64,000 nucleotides of DNA from positions 62,001-126,000 of the forward strand of contig NZ_SACL01000009.1 of the NCBI RefSeq assembly GCF_004005855.1, written 5' to 3'. Of the stretch, positions 1 to 8,939 are shown piece after piece (within the stretch, counting starts at the first letter, position 1; each line of letters opens with the position of its first letter). A model generated the notes under the pieces. It saw nothing but the letters and a program-made list of their open reading frames with translations, ran no database searches and was not told the DNA's origin. The position numbers were made by a program, and so were the translations under genes. The DNA comes from Rhodovarius crocodyli. GTDB taxonomy: Bacteria > Pseudomonadota > Alphaproteobacteria > Acetobacterales > Acetobacteraceae.

Positions 1-265
1 GGCCCCAGTCCTGCGCCAGCGTGTCGAACACGGCCTCAAGCTGGCCCGGGATGCGCACGTCGCAGGGCAGCAGATGGGCCGCGCCCAGTGTGTCAGCCAC
101 CGGCTGGACGAAGGGCTTCGCCTTCTCGTTCAGATAGGTCAGCGCCAGCTCCGCGCCCGCCCGGCGGAAGGCGGCGGCGCAGCCGGCGGCGATGCTGGCG
201 TCATTGGCGATGCCGACCACCAGGCCGCGCTTGCCGGCCAGGTCGACGATCGGGGACATGCTCAT
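1..265 (-). CDS. fabI: Enoyl-ACP reductase (FabI), N-terminal part, cut by window start
   Basis: The visible 88 residues begin MSMSPIVDLAGKRG and carry the FabI-type variant of the Rossmann nucleotide motif, GIANDASIAAGCA, followed by GAELALTYLNEKAKP, both diagnostic of the NAD(P)H-dependent enoyl-ACP reductase that finishes each round of type II fatty acid elongation in the cytoplasm. The catalytic Tyr/Lys part lies outside the window. The ATG at 265 is preceded by GGAGA at a suitable distance; a second in-frame ATG at 259 is possible. Reading is divergent from the phasin-like gene, with a palindrome-rich promoter region between. InhA-like paralogues share this start, but the motif wording is FabI. 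Confidence 0.88.
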   Translation of the reverse strand, partial: MSMSPIVDLAGKRGLVVGIANDASIAAGCAAAFRRAGAELALTYLNEKAKPFVQPVADTLGAAHLLPCDVRIPGQLEAVFDTLAQDWG

Positions 266-411
266 TCGGGATCTCCGCTGCGGGCGGCCCCAGGGCAATG
301 GGGGCTGGCCCAAACGTGACGTCTTCCCCGGGCGGGGATGCGGTTCGCTGGGGATGGGGGCGGGGTGCCCCGCTGATCATATGCCGAATCTAGTAGTTCG
401 ATAGCGGAATG

Positions 412-451
412 GTCAACGTCTGTTGACTCATGTCAATGCAATCGTCATTGA
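412..451. promoter_or_regulatory. Overlapping inverted repeats in the fabI / phasin divergent promoter
   Basis: GTCAAC-GTCT-GTTGAC (412-427) is a perfect repeat, the adjacent TTGAC-TCAT-GTCAA (423-436) shares its right arm, and TCAATG-N7-CATTGA (433-451) follows. The result is a ladder of TCAA/TTGA half-sites in the only intergenic region large enough (266-503) to hold both divergent promoters. This is a candidate operator for a dimeric repressor; the TetR gene at 5794 is the nearest encoded candidate, but that link is only inference. The rest of 266-503 is unremarkable. Confidence 0.5.
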
Positions 452-503
452 ATCGACGGAGTAACGACACGCCAACCACAACCCGTTCCCACAGGAGCCT
501 GCG

Positions 504-815
504 ATGACGGAGAAGAAGACCGTGGCCGCACCGCCGGGCGTCGGCGTCGCGACCGATATGCTGAAGTCGATGTCCGAGGCGCCCGCCGCCCTCTACACGC
601 AGTTCTACCAGCAGAGCCTGGGCACCTGGGCGCGCGCGCTGCAGAGCCAGGCCGATTTCGCGGCGAAGCTCGCCGCGTGCTCCGGCCCGGCCGAGGTGCT
701 GTGCTGCCAGTTCGACTACCTGCGCAGCGCCTCCAGCGCCTGCACCGAGGAAGCGGGGCGCGCCTTCCGCACCTTCCAGTCGGCGGTCTCGCCCGATACC
801 GGCGCCGCGCGCTGA
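504..815 (+). CDS. Small phasin-like protein
   Basis: A 103-residue protein with a helical, amphipathic character (VATDMLKSMSEAPAALYTQFYQQSLGTWARALQSQADFAAKL), resembling short phasin_2-type granule-associated proteins that coat polyhydroxyalkanoate inclusions. It has no signal peptide or membrane segment. The start is supported by AGGAG about six bases before the ATG. It lies 13 bases ahead of the HlyD gene, so it seems to be the first gene of the exporter transcript, an unusual partner. It is shorter than most phasins and has an unusual CC pair near residue 75, so the family call is tentative; it could equally be an uncharacterised helical protein. Confidence 0.45.
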   Translation: MTEKKTVAAPPGVGVATDMLKSMSEAPAALYTQFYQQSLGTWARALQSQADFAAKLAACSGPAEVLCCQFDYLRSASSACTEEAGRAFRTFQSAVSPDTGAAR

Positions 816-828
816 AGGGACTTCCAGG

Positions 829-1899
829 GTGACATCACTGCGCAGGCGCGGCGCCATGCTGGCGGCCGTGGGCATCGCTGCGGGCGGCGGCTATGCCGGG
901 TGGCGGTGGCTGTCTCCGCCGGGCCTGCCGCCGGGCATCGCCAGCGGCAATGGCCGGATCGAGGCGGTGGAGATCGACATCTCCACCAAGATCGCGGGCC
1001 GCATCCGCGAGATACTGGTGAATGAGGGCGAGTTCGTGCAGGCGGGCCAGCTGCTGGCGCGCATGGACACGGGGCCGCTCGCCGCGCAGCGGCGTGAGGC
1101 CGAGGCCCAGATGCGCCGCGCCCAGATCGCGATCGGCACGGCCGAGAGCCTGGTGACGCAGCGCCAGGCCGAGCGCACGGCCGCCGCCGCCGTGGTGGAG
1201 CAGCGCGAGGCCGAACGCACGGCCGCCCATGCGCGGCTGGCGCGCACGGAGCAGCTGGCGCGCACCAGCAACGCCCCGTTGCAGCTGCTGGACGACGACC
1301 GCGCCCGCTCCCTCGGCTCCGATGCCGCGCTGGGTGCCGCTCGCGCCAATCTCGCGGCCTCCGATGCCGCGATCGGCACGGCGCGCTCCCAGGTGGTCGA
1401 CGCGCAATCGGCGGTCGAGGCCGCGCGCGCCACCATCGAGCGCATCGATGTCGACATCGCGGACAGCGACCTGAAGGCCCCGCGCGACGGGCGCGTGCAG
1501 TACCGCGTGGCCCAGCCCGGTGAGGTGCTGGCCGCCGGCGGCCGGGTGCTGAACATGGTGGACCTGGCCGATGTCACCATGAACTTCTTCCTGCCCGCCG
1601 AGCAGGCCGGGCGGCTAGCCTATGGCGCGGAGGTGCGCCTGGTGCTGGATGCCGCGCCGCAATTCATCATCCCGGCCACCGTCTCCTTCGTGGCGGATGT
1701 GGCGCAGTTCACGCCCCGCAGCGTGGAGACGGCGCAGGAACGCCAGAAGCTGATGTTCCGCATCAAGGCGCGCATCGCGCCCGAGCTGCTGCGCCGCTAC
1801 ATCACCCAGGTGAAGGCAGGCGTGCCGGGTGTCGCCTATGTGCGGCTGGCCCCCGATGCGGAATGGCCCGCGACCATGACCGGAACGCTGGTGCGGTGA
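829..1899 (+). CDS. HlyD/YhiI-type membrane fusion protein
   Basis: A 356-residue periplasmic adaptor that would connect the inner-membrane ABC exporter encoded next to an outer-membrane channel. One N-terminal transmembrane anchor (about residues 9-28) is followed by a lipoyl-like half motif ([18 protein letters not shown], then [14 protein letters not shown]), a long Ala/Arg/Glu-rich coiled-coil hairpin (about 85-205), the second lipoyl half ([21 protein letters not shown]) and a beta-barrel domain. This order matches YhiI-like adaptors. The start is GTG at 829; an upstream AGGG could serve as ribosome site. Its stop overlaps the GTG of the ATPase gene by four bases, suggesting translational coupling. 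Confidence 0.85.
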   Translation: MTSLRRRGAMLAAVGIAAGGGYAGWRWLSPPGLPPGIASGNGRIEAVEIDISTKIAGRIREILVNEGEFVQAGQLLARMDTGPLAAQRREAEAQMRRAQIAIGTAESLVTQRQAERTAAAAVVEQREAERTAAHARLARTEQLARTSNAPLQLLDDDRARSLGSDAALGAARANLAASDAAIGTARSQVVDAQSAVEAARATIERIDVDIADSDLKAPRDGRVQYRVAQPGEVLAAGGRVLNMVDLADVTMNFFLPAEQAGRLAYGAEVRLVLDAAPQFIIPATVSFVADVAQFTPRSVETAQERQKLMFRIKARIAPELLRRYITQVKAGVPGVAYVRLAPDAEWPATMTGTLVR

Positions 1900-4622
1900 C
1901 CACCGCACCCGATGCCGGGCCCGTTGCGCGCCTGTCGGGTGTCGCGCTCAGCTATGGCGCGACCAGGGCGCTGGACGGCGTGACGCTGGACATCCCCGCG
2001 GGCCGGATGGTGGGGCTGATCGGGCCCGACGGGGTGGGCAAGTCCAGCCTGCTCGCGCTGGTCTCCGGCGCCCAGGCCATCAGGGGCGGGCGCGTCGAGG
2101 TGCTGGGCGGGGACATGGCCGATGCGGCGCATCGCCGGCTGAGCTGCCCGCGCATCGCCTATATGCCGCAGGGGCTGGGCAAGAACCTGTATCCCACCCT
2201 GTCGGTGTTCGAGAATGTGGACTTCTTCGGCCGCCTGTTCGGGCAGGGGCAGGAGGAACGCGGGCGCCGCATCGCGGATCTGTTGCGCGGCACCGGCCTC
2301 TCGGCTTTCGCGGACCGGCCGGCGGGCAAGCTCTCGGGCGGCATGAAGCAGAAGCTCGGCCTGTGCTGCGCGCTGATCCATGACCCGGACCTGCTGATCC
2401 TGGACGAGCCGACGACCGGGGTGGACCCGCTCTCGCGCCGGCAGTTCTGGCAGTTGATCGACCGCATCCGCCAGAGCCGCCCGGGCATGAGCGTGATCGT
2501 CGCCACCGCCTACATGGAGGAGGCGGCGGGCTTCGACTGGCTGGTCGCCATGGATTCCGGCCGGGTGCTCGCGACCGGCACCCCCGCCGAGCTGCTGGCG
2601 CGCACCGGCGCGCCCACGCTGGATGCCGCCTTTATCGCCCTGCTGCCCGAGCAGCGGCGGCAGGGGCACAGCGCCCTCGTGATTCCGCCGCGCCCGGCCG
2701 GGGCCGAGGAGGCGGTGGCCATCGAGGCCGAGGGCCTGTCGATGCGCTTCGGCGGCTTCACCGCGGTCGACGACGTCAGCTTCCGCATCGCGCGCGGGGA
2801 GATATTCGGCTTCCTCGGCTCCAACGGCTGCGGCAAGACCACGACCATGAAGATGCTGACCGGCCTGCTCGCGCCCAGCGAGGGCAGGGCGCGCCTGTTC
2901 GGCCAGGAGGTGGACCCGAACGACATGGAGGTGCGCCGGCGCGTCGGCTACATGTCGCAGGCCTTCTCGCTCTATTCCGAGCTCACGGTCCGCCAGAACC
3001 TGGACCTGCATGCGCGGCTGTTCCGCATGGAGGCCGCCCGCATTCCCGCCCGCATCGCGGAAATGGCCCGCCGCTTCGACCTGACCGAGGATCTGGACAG
3101 CCTGCCCGATGCCCTGCCGCTGGGGCTGCGGCAGCGCCTGTCGCTGGCGGTCGCGATGATCCATGCGCCGGAGCTGCTGATCCTGGACGAACCCACCTCG
3201 GGCGTGGATCCGCTGGCGCGCGATGCCTTCTGGCGCATCCTGGGGGAGCTGTCGCGCCAGGATGGGGTGACCATCTTCGTCTCGACCCATTTCATGAACG
3301 AGGCCGAGCTGTGCGACCGCATCTCGCTGATGCATGCGGGCCGCGTGCTGGTCAGCGACACCCCGGCCGGGATCAGGCAGCGGCGCGGGGCCGCGAGCCT
3401 GGAGGAAGCCTTCATCGGCTATCTGGAGGAAGCCTCGGGCCAGGAGGCGCCGCCCGAACCCGCGGCCGCGGCGCAGCCGGCGGCCCCGCCCGCCCAACGC
3501 GCCTTCAGCCCGCAGCGCATGATGGCCTATGCCCGGCGTGAGGCGCTGGAGCTGCGGCGCGACCCCATCCGCGCGGCGCTGGCCATGCTGGGCAGCGTGC
3601 TGCTGATGCTGGTCATCGGCTACGGCATCAACCTCGATGTCGAGAACCTGACCTACGCGGTGCTGGACCGGGACGACACCACGGTCAGCCGCGACTATGC
3701 GCTGCAGATCTCGGGCTCGCGCTATTTCTCCGAACGCCCGCCCGTGACCGACTATGCCGATCTGGACCGGCGGATGCGCAACGGGGAACTCAGCCTGGTG
3801 GTCGAGATACCACCCGGCTTCGGGCGCGACGTGGCGCGCGGGCGCCAGGTGCAGATCGGCGCCTGGATCGACGGCGCCATGCCCTCCCGCGCCGAGACCG
3901 TGCGCGGCTATGTGCAGGGGATGCACGCCGCCTGGCTGACCCAGAAGGCGCGGGAGGTGCTGGGCACCGCCGCCGCCTCCTTCCAGATCGAGACGCGCTA
4001 TCGCTACAACCCCGATATCCAGAGCCTCGTGGCCATGGTGCCCGCCGTGATGCCGCTGCTGCTGATGATGATCCCGGCCATGCTGGCCGTGCTGAGCGTG
4101 GTGCGGGAGAAGGAGCTGGGCTCCATCATCAATTTCTACACCACCCCCGTGACGCGGCTTGAGTTCCTGCTGGGCAAGCAGGCGCCCTATATCCTGCTGG
4201 CGCTGCTGAACTTCCTGATGCTGACGGGCTTCGCGCTGTTCGTCTTCCGCGTGCCCATGTCCGGCAGCTTCTGGGCGCTGAGTGCGGCGGCGCTGCTCTA
4301 TGTCGTCTGCTCCACCGCGATGGGGCTGCTGATCTCGAGCTTCATGCGCAGCCAGATCGCGGCCATCTTCGGCACGGCCCTCATCACCCTTATCCCCGCC
4401 GTGCAGTATTCGGGCATGACCGATCCCGTTTCCTCGCTGGAAGGGGCGGGGGCGGTCATCGGCAGCGTCTATCCGACGACGCATTTCATCACCATCGCGC
4501 GCGGCACCTTCTCCAAGGCGCTGGGCTTCGCGGAGCTGGGTGACGCCTTCCTGGCGCTCGCACTCGCCATCCCCGTGCTGCTCGGCCTGGCGGTCGTGCT
4601 GCTGCGCAAGCAGGCGCCCTGA
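1896..4622 (+). CDS. RbbA-like ABC transporter: two ATPase domains fused to an ABC-2 permease
   Basis: About 908 residues from the GTG at 1896, close to the length of E. coli RbbA/YhiH. Order: ATPase 1 (Walker [10 protein letters not shown], signature LSGGMKQKL, Walker [14 protein letters not shown]), ATPase 2 ([22 protein letters not shown]) and from about residue 540 an ABC-2 type membrane domain with a large periplasmic loop. In ATPase 2 the signature reads PLGLRQRL instead of LSGGQ, so one composite ATP site may be degenerate. It lies between the HlyD-like adaptor and a second ABC-2 permease: the classic exporter set, substrate unknown. An in-frame ATG at 1863 would lie inside the upstream gene; the GTGA junction is preferred. 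Confidence 0.88.
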   Translation: MTTAPDAGPVARLSGVALSYGATRALDGVTLDIPAGRMVGLIGPDGVGKSSLLALVSGAQAIRGGRVEVLGGDMADAAHRRLSCPRIAYMPQGLGKNLYPTLSVFENVDFFGRLFGQGQEERGRRIADLLRGTGLSAFADRPAGKLSGGMKQKLGLCCALIHDPDLLILDEPTTGVDPLSRRQFWQLIDRIRQSRPGMSVIVATAYMEEAAGFDWLVAMDSGRVLATGTPAELLARTGAPTLDAAFIALLPEQRRQGHSALVIPPRPAGAEEAVAIEAEGLSMRFGGFTAVDDVSFRIARGEIFGFLGSNGCGKTTTMKMLTGLLAPSEGRARLFGQEVDPNDMEVRRRVGYMSQAFSLYSELTVRQNLDLHARLFRMEAARIPARIAEMARRFDLTEDLDSLPDALPLGLRQRLSLAVAMIHAPELLILDEPTSGVDPLARDAFWRILGELSRQDGVTIFVSTHFMNEAELCDRISLMHAGRVLVSDTPAGIRQRRGAASLEEAFIGYLEEASGQEAPPEPAAAAQPAAPPAQRAFSPQRMMAYARREALELRRDPIRAALAMLGSVLLMLVIGYGINLDVENLTYAVLDRDDTTVSRDYALQISGSRYFSERPPVTDYADLDRRMRNGELSLVVEIPPGFGRDVARGRQVQIGAWIDGAMPSRAETVRGYVQGMHAAWLTQKAREVLGTAAASFQIETRYRYNPDIQSLVAMVPAVMPLLLMMIPAMLAVLSVVREKELGSIINFYTTPVTRLEFLLGKQAPYILLALLNFLMLTGFALFVFRVPMSGSFWALSAAALLYVVCSTAMGLLISSFMRSQIAAIFGTALITLIPAVQYSGMTDPVSSLEGAGAVIGSVYPTTHFITIARGTFSKALGFAELGDAFLALALAIPVLLGLAVVLLRKQAP

Positions 4623-4624
4623 GC

Positions 4625-5737
4625 ATGCGCATCGCCAATGTCCTGCAACTGGGCATCAAGGAACTGCGCGGCCTGCTGCGCGACCCGATGCTGCTGCTGC
4701 TGATCGTCTATGCCTTCACGCTGTCGGTCTACACCGCATCGCGCGCGATGCCCGAGACATTGAGCCGGGCCGCCATCGCGATCGTGGACGAGGACCGCTC
4801 CCCGGTATCCGGCCGCATCGCGCTGGCCTTCTACCCACCCTATTTCGTGGTGCCCCGGTTGATCACCATGGCCGAGATGGACAGCCGGATGGATGCGGGG
4901 CTCGACACCTTCGCGCTCGACATCCCGCCCAACTTCCAGCGCGACCTGCTGGCCGGGCGCGCGCCCTCCATCCAGCTGAACGTCGATGCCACCCGCATGA
5001 CCCAGGCCTTCTCGGGGGCGGGGCACATCCAGTCCATCGTCTCGGCCGAGATCACGGAGTTCCTGCGCCGCAGCGGCGCCGCCACCGCCACCCCGGTGGA
5101 TCTGGTGCTGCGCGCCCGCTTCAACCCGCAGCTGGACAAGGCGTGGTTCGGCTCCATCCACAACGTGATCTCCTCGATCACGATGCTGTCCATCGTGCTG
5201 ACCGGGGCGGCCTTGATCCGCGAGCGCGAGCACGGCACCATCGACCATCTGCTGGTCATGCCGGTCTCCCCGGTCGAGATCATGCTGAGCAAGATCTGGT
5301 CCATGGGGCTCGTGGTGCTGCTGGCCTCGGCGGTGTCGATCTATCTGGTGGTGCGCGGGCTGCTGGCGGTGCCCATCGAGGGCTCGGTGCCGCTGTTCCT
5401 GGCGGGCACGGCGCTGCAGCTGTTCGCCACCACTTGCATCGGCATCTTCCTGGCCACCGCCGCGGGCTCCATGCCGCAATTCGGCCTGCTGATGATCCTG
5501 GTGCTGCTGCCGCTGCAGGTGCTGTCGGGCGGCATGACCCCGCGTGAGAGCATGCCCGAGGCGATCCAGGCCATCATGCTGCTGGCGCCCAACACGCATT
5601 TCGTCATCCTGGCCCAGGCCATCCTGTTCCGTGGCGCGGGGCTGGATGTGGTCTGGCCGCAGTTCCTGGCCCTGCTGGGCATCGGCGCGGCACTTTTCCT
5701 GTTCTCCCTGGGGCGGTTCCGTCGCTTCCTGAAGTGA
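4625..5737 (+). CDS. ABC-2 type exporter permease (YhhJ-like)
   Basis: A 370-residue inner-membrane protein with the ABC-2 layout: an N-terminal membrane helix (about 20-38), a long extracytoplasmic domain, then five or six hydrophobic helices from about residue 180 to the end. It contains the family motif EREHGTIDHLLVMPVSP typical of YhhJ/YbhR-like permeases. It starts two bases after the stop of the RbbA-like gene and would pair with that protein's own membrane domain. Phrases such as AIAIVDEDRSPVSGR at the start of the periplasmic domain are shared with the two permeases at 25309-27656, so the window carries two systems of one broad class. Confidence 0.85.
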   Translation: MRIANVLQLGIKELRGLLRDPMLLLLIVYAFTLSVYTASRAMPETLSRAAIAIVDEDRSPVSGRIALAFYPPYFVVPRLITMAEMDSRMDAGLDTFALDIPPNFQRDLLAGRAPSIQLNVDATRMTQAFSGAGHIQSIVSAEITEFLRRSGAATATPVDLVLRARFNPQLDKAWFGSIHNVISSITMLSIVLTGAALIREREHGTIDHLLVMPVSPVEIMLSKIWSMGLVVLLASAVSIYLVVRGLLAVPIEGSVPLFLAGTALQLFATTCIGIFLATAAGSMPQFGLLMILVLLPLQVLSGGMTPRESMPEAIQAIMLLAPNTHFVILAQAILFRGAGLDVVWPQFLALLGIGAALFLFSLGRFRRFLK

Positions 5738-5793
5738 GGCGGCATTGCGCCGCGCGTGAATTCCGCCATTTTCCTGTCATGGAGGAAGGTGGC

Positions 5794-6369
5794 ATGTCTC
5801 CCCAGCTGGAAGAACCGATCGCCAGGCGGACAACCAAGAGCCGGATCCTAGAGGCCGCGATGCTGCGCTTCGCGCAGTATTCCTATGAGGAGACGCGGCT
5901 GCGCGACATCGCGGCCGATGTGGGCATCGACGTGGCCCTGGTCCATCGCAGCTTCGGCTCCAAGGAACGCCTGTTCGAGGAAGTGGTCTCCGTCGCCTTC
6001 CAGGCCCGCCAGGTGCTGTCGGGCGAGGTGGCCGATCTGCCCGAGCGCCTGACCGAGCGGCTGCTGGAACCCAGCCTGGACCGCGCGCTGCGCGTGGTGG
6101 ACCCGCTGGACATCATCGTGCGCAACCTGTTGAGCCGGGAGGCGATCCCGATCCTGCGGAATGCCCTGTTCAGGGACGTGGTCGACCCCCTCGACGCGAA
6201 GCTCGCCGCCCCCTCCGCGCAGCGTGCCGCGCTGCTCGCGGCCTGCCTTGCCGGCATCGGCATCCTGCGCCACGTCGTCCGCGCGGAGCCGCTGCAGGAG
6301 GAACATGACGATGCGATCAGGCCCCTGCTGCGGGGCCTGATCGAGGGCATCCTCAACGGGCCGGCCTAG
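5794..6369 (+). CDS. TetR family transcriptional regulator
   Basis: About 191 residues. The N-terminal helix-turn-helix is clear (TKSRILEAAMLRFAQYSYEETRLRDIAADVGIDVALVHRSFGSKERLFEEVV); the C-terminal ligand domain is not assignable. The chosen ATG at 5794 follows GGAGGAAGG; an in-frame GTG at 5734 and an ATG at 5779 would add residues without family character. It lies downstream of the exporter in the same direction and probably controls it, as is common for TetR repressors of efflux operons. Its stop overlaps the convergent monooxygenase stop at the shared CTAG (6366-6369). Confidence 0.85.
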   Translation: MSPQLEEPIARRTTKSRILEAAMLRFAQYSYEETRLRDIAADVGIDVALVHRSFGSKERLFEEVVSVAFQARQVLSGEVADLPERLTERLLEPSLDRALRVVDPLDIIVRNLLSREAIPILRNALFRDVVDPLDAKLAAPSAQRAALLAACLAGIGILRHVVRAEPLQEEHDDAIRPLLRGLIEGILNGPA

Positions 6370-7658
6370 AAGGCCAGCAGGTTCTCCCGCAGCGTCTGCC
6401 CGGCATAGCTGGTGCGGGCCAGGCCGCGCTTCTGCAGGATGGGCATCAGCTTGGTCGTGATCTCGGTCAGGTAGCCGTAGTCGCCGACATGGCCGCGGAA
6501 GTGGAAGCCGTCAGCACCACCCTCCACCGCCGCCTGCTCGATGGCATCCGCCACCTGCTCGGGCGTGCCCCAGATCGGATAGGTCTCGCGCATGCCCTCA
6601 TGCTTGGCGATCTCGCGCAGGGTCATGTCCTTCTTGGACTGGGTGTATTTCAGCAGCTTGCCCTGGATGCCCTGCACCTTCAGGTCGGGCGGCAGCGGCT
6701 TGTCGAGGTCGAAATCCGCGAGATCCAGGTCCAGCATGGCCGAGACGTAGCTGAGGCCGAATTCCGGGTTGGAATCCTCATAGTGCTGCGCCCATTTCGC
6801 CTCGGCCTGGGAAGGCGTGTCGCCGATCACGGGCTTGATCGAAAAGAATATCTTGCAGCTGGCAGGGTCGCGCCCGGCGGCGGCCAGCTGTTCGCGCAGC
6901 TGGGTGCTGTAGGTGCGCATGTCCGCGATGCTGTTCTTGTGCGCGATCACCATGTCCGCGTTGTTCACCGCGAAGGCCTGGCCGCGGCCGGAGGTGCCGG
7001 CCATGACGATGACCGGATGGCCCTGGGGCGTCGCCGGAAAGGTCATGGGCCCGCGTGAGCGGAAATACTTCCCCTCGAAGTTCAGCGTCTTCACCTTCGC
7101 GGGGTCGGCATAGACGCCGCTTTTCCGGTCCTGGATCACGGCATCCGGCGCCCAGCTGTCCCACAGCCGCCGGGTCAGCTCCAGGTATTCGTCGGCGATG
7201 TTGTAGCGCTCGTCATGCTCGGGCAGCGCGTCCATGCCGAAATTCTGCGCGGCCGTCTTGCTGAAGGAGGTGACGACATTCCACGCCGCGCGGCCGCCCG
7301 TGATGTGGTCCAGCGTGCCCATCATCCGCGCCAGCAGGAAGGGCGGGTAGAAGCTGGTGGACAGCGTGGCGCCGAGGCCGATGTGGCGCGTGGCGCCCCC
7401 CATCATGGCCAGGATCGGCGCGGGGTCCATGTAGCATTGCTGGCCGTACTTCACGTAGTGGTCGGCGCTGCCGCCATAGGTGGTGGGGATGCCCGCGATA
7501 TCGGCCATCAGCACCATGTCCATGCAGGCGCGCTCGCACATCCGGGCGATGTCCATGTAGAGCTCGCCCCGGCGCCAGTCGTACAGCTCGGCGCTATCGG
7601 TGTCCCACACCTCGGCGCTCGGGCCGCCGAACCAGGCGAAATGCAGCATCTTGGTCAT
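6366..7658 (-). CDS. LLM-class flavin-dependent monooxygenase (NtaA/SnaA/DszA type)
   Basis: A 430-residue protein starting MTKMLHFAWFGGPSAEVW, with family hallmarks such as RAAWNVVTSFSKTAAQNFG and PVIVMAGTSGRGQAFA of the NtaA/DszA branch of bacterial luciferase-like monooxygenases, which use FMNH2 from a separate reductase and oxygen. Substrate not predictable; no flavin reductase gene is in the window. The ATG at 7658 overlaps the stop of the FAD oxidase gene in a TAATG junction, so the two should be translated together. The open frame continues upstream to 8723, but that extension is the oxidase gene read in another frame. Confidence 0.85.
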   Translation of the reverse strand: MTKMLHFAWFGGPSAEVWDTDSAELYDWRRGELYMDIARMCERACMDMVLMADIAGIPTTYGGSADHYVKYGQQCYMDPAPILAMMGGATRHIGLGATLSTSFYPPFLLARMMGTLDHITGGRAAWNVVTSFSKTAAQNFGMDALPEHDERYNIADEYLELTRRLWDSWAPDAVIQDRKSGVYADPAKVKTLNFEGKYFRSRGPMTFPATPQGHPVIVMAGTSGRGQAFAVNNADMVIAHKNSIADMRTYSTQLREQLAAAGRDPASCKIFFSIKPVIGDTPSQAEAKWAQHYEDSNPEFGLSYVSAMLDLDLADFDLDKPLPPDLKVQGIQGKLLKYTQSKKDMTLREIAKHEGMRETYPIWGTPEQVADAIEQAAVEGGADGFHFRGHVGDYGYLTEITTKLMPILQKRGLARTSYAGQTLRENLLAF

Positions 7659-8932
7659 TATTTCATGCCGTCCTTGAAGCGGTAATAGAGGCCGACCAGC
7701 GGCAGGAACCAGGGCGGGCCGAAATGGCCGGGCACCGGGGGCCAGGGCAGGTCCTCGAAGGGGTTGGCGACCGTCTCGCCGCTCATGATCGCGGCCATGC
7801 GGCCGCCCATCTCGACCGACATCTGCACACCGTGCCCGCTGTAGCCGAGGGCGTAGAACAGCCCGTCGCGCTCGCCCGCGCGGGGCAAGCGGTCGCGGTT
7901 CACGTCCACGATGCCGCCCCAGCAATAGTCGATGCGGATGTCCTTCAACTGGGGGAAGAACTCGCGCAGGCGCGCTTCCAGCATGCGGCCGCTTTTCGCG
8001 TCCGAACCTTCGCCCGGCAGGGCGAAGCGGGTGCGGCCGCCGAACAGCAGCCGGTTGTCGGGCGTGATGCGGAAGTAGTTGCCGACATTGGCCGTGGTCA
8101 CGACATTGCGCCGGCCCGGCAGGAAGCCCGCGACCTGTTCGTCCGAAAGGGGCTCGGTCGCCACGATGAAGGTGCCGATCGGGATGATGCGGCGGCGGAA
8201 GAACAGCGGCGACTGCATGCTGGCGCCGGAGGCCAGCAGCACCTGGCCTGCCTCCAGCACGCCCTTGTCGGTCTCGACGCGATAGCGCGTGCCGCCCAGG
8301 CGCCGCAGCTTCGTCATGCGCGTGTTCTCGAAGACGCGCACGCCGCGCCGGGCGGCGGCCTCGGCCAGGCCCAGGCCGAACTCGCCCATGTGCATCTGGG
8401 CGGATTTCGGCATCACCATGCCGCCATGGAAGCTGCCGGAATGCACCTCGGCGCCGAGTTCCGCGGGCGGGATCATCACCGCCTCCGGGTCCGCGTGGCG
8501 ATGCAGTTGCTCGAAGCTCTGCTGCATCGCCTCGTAATGGCTGGGCTTCACCGCCAGCTTCAGCTTGCCGCTGCGGCGGAAGTGGCAGGCGATGCCTTCC
8601 TCCGCCACCAGCCGTTCCACCCCGTCCACCGCCGCGTCGAAGGCGCGGTACAGCGCCGTCGCGCGCTGCAGCCCGTAGCGTTCCACCACCACGGAAAAGG
8701 ACGGCGAGAAGCCGTTGTTGCAATGCCCGCCATTGCGGCCGGAGCCGGCATTGATCACCTGCCCGGCCTCGATGACGGCCACACGCGCGCCGCGTTTCGC
8801 CAAGGCCAGCGCGGCCGACAGACCGCAGAAGCCGCCGCCGATGACGGCCACATCCACGCGGCCCTCCGGCGGCGCGACCGATGCACCCGCGAAGGCGGGT
8901 GCCGTGTCGTGCCAGTAGGAGACGAACTTCAT
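7658..8932 (-). CDS. FAD-dependent oxidoreductase, DAO family (gamma-glutamylputrescine oxidase-like)
   Basis: A 424-residue flavoprotein with the FAD dinucleotide motif GGGFCGLSAALALAKRG at about residue 32, then GSGRNGGHCNNG typical of the PuuB/OrdL branch of DAO oxidases, which oxidise secondary or primary amines to imines or aldehydes. It starts seven bases after the binding-protein gene and overlaps the monooxygenase gene, giving a binding protein-oxidase-monooxygenase operon. With a kinase and a PLP enzyme across the promoter, an amine or amino-alcohol substrate is plausible but not shown by the sequence. Confidence 0.85.
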   Translation of the reverse strand: MKFVSYWHDTAPAFAGASVAPPEGRVDVAVIGGGFCGLSAALALAKRGARVAVIEAGQVINAGSGRNGGHCNNGFSPSFSVVVERYGLQRATALYRAFDAAVDGVERLVAEEGIACHFRRSGKLKLAVKPSHYEAMQQSFEQLHRHADPEAVMIPPAELGAEVHSGSFHGGMVMPKSAQMHMGEFGLGLAEAAARRGVRVFENTRMTKLRRLGGTRYRVETDKGVLEAGQVLLASGASMQSPLFFRRRIIPIGTFIVATEPLSDEQVAGFLPGRRNVVTTANVGNYFRITPDNRLLFGGRTRFALPGEGSDAKSGRMLEARLREFFPQLKDIRIDYCWGGIVDVNRDRLPRAGERDGLFYALGYSGHGVQMSVEMGGRMAAIMSGETVANPFEDLPWPPVPGHFGPPWFLPLVGLYYRFKDGMK

Positions 8933-8939
8933 GACCGCC

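Noticed and set aside
1836-4484. 882-codon open frame on the minus strand
   Set aside because: It is antisense to the RbbA-like gene, is rich in His/Arg/Gln/Gly as expected of a shadow frame in GC-rich DNA, and has no domain character.
6366-8723. 785-codon frame suggesting an oxidase-monooxygenase fusion
   Set aside because: The N-terminal 355 codons are an out-of-frame reading of the FAD oxidase gene; the monooxygenase starts at the TAATG junction at 7658.
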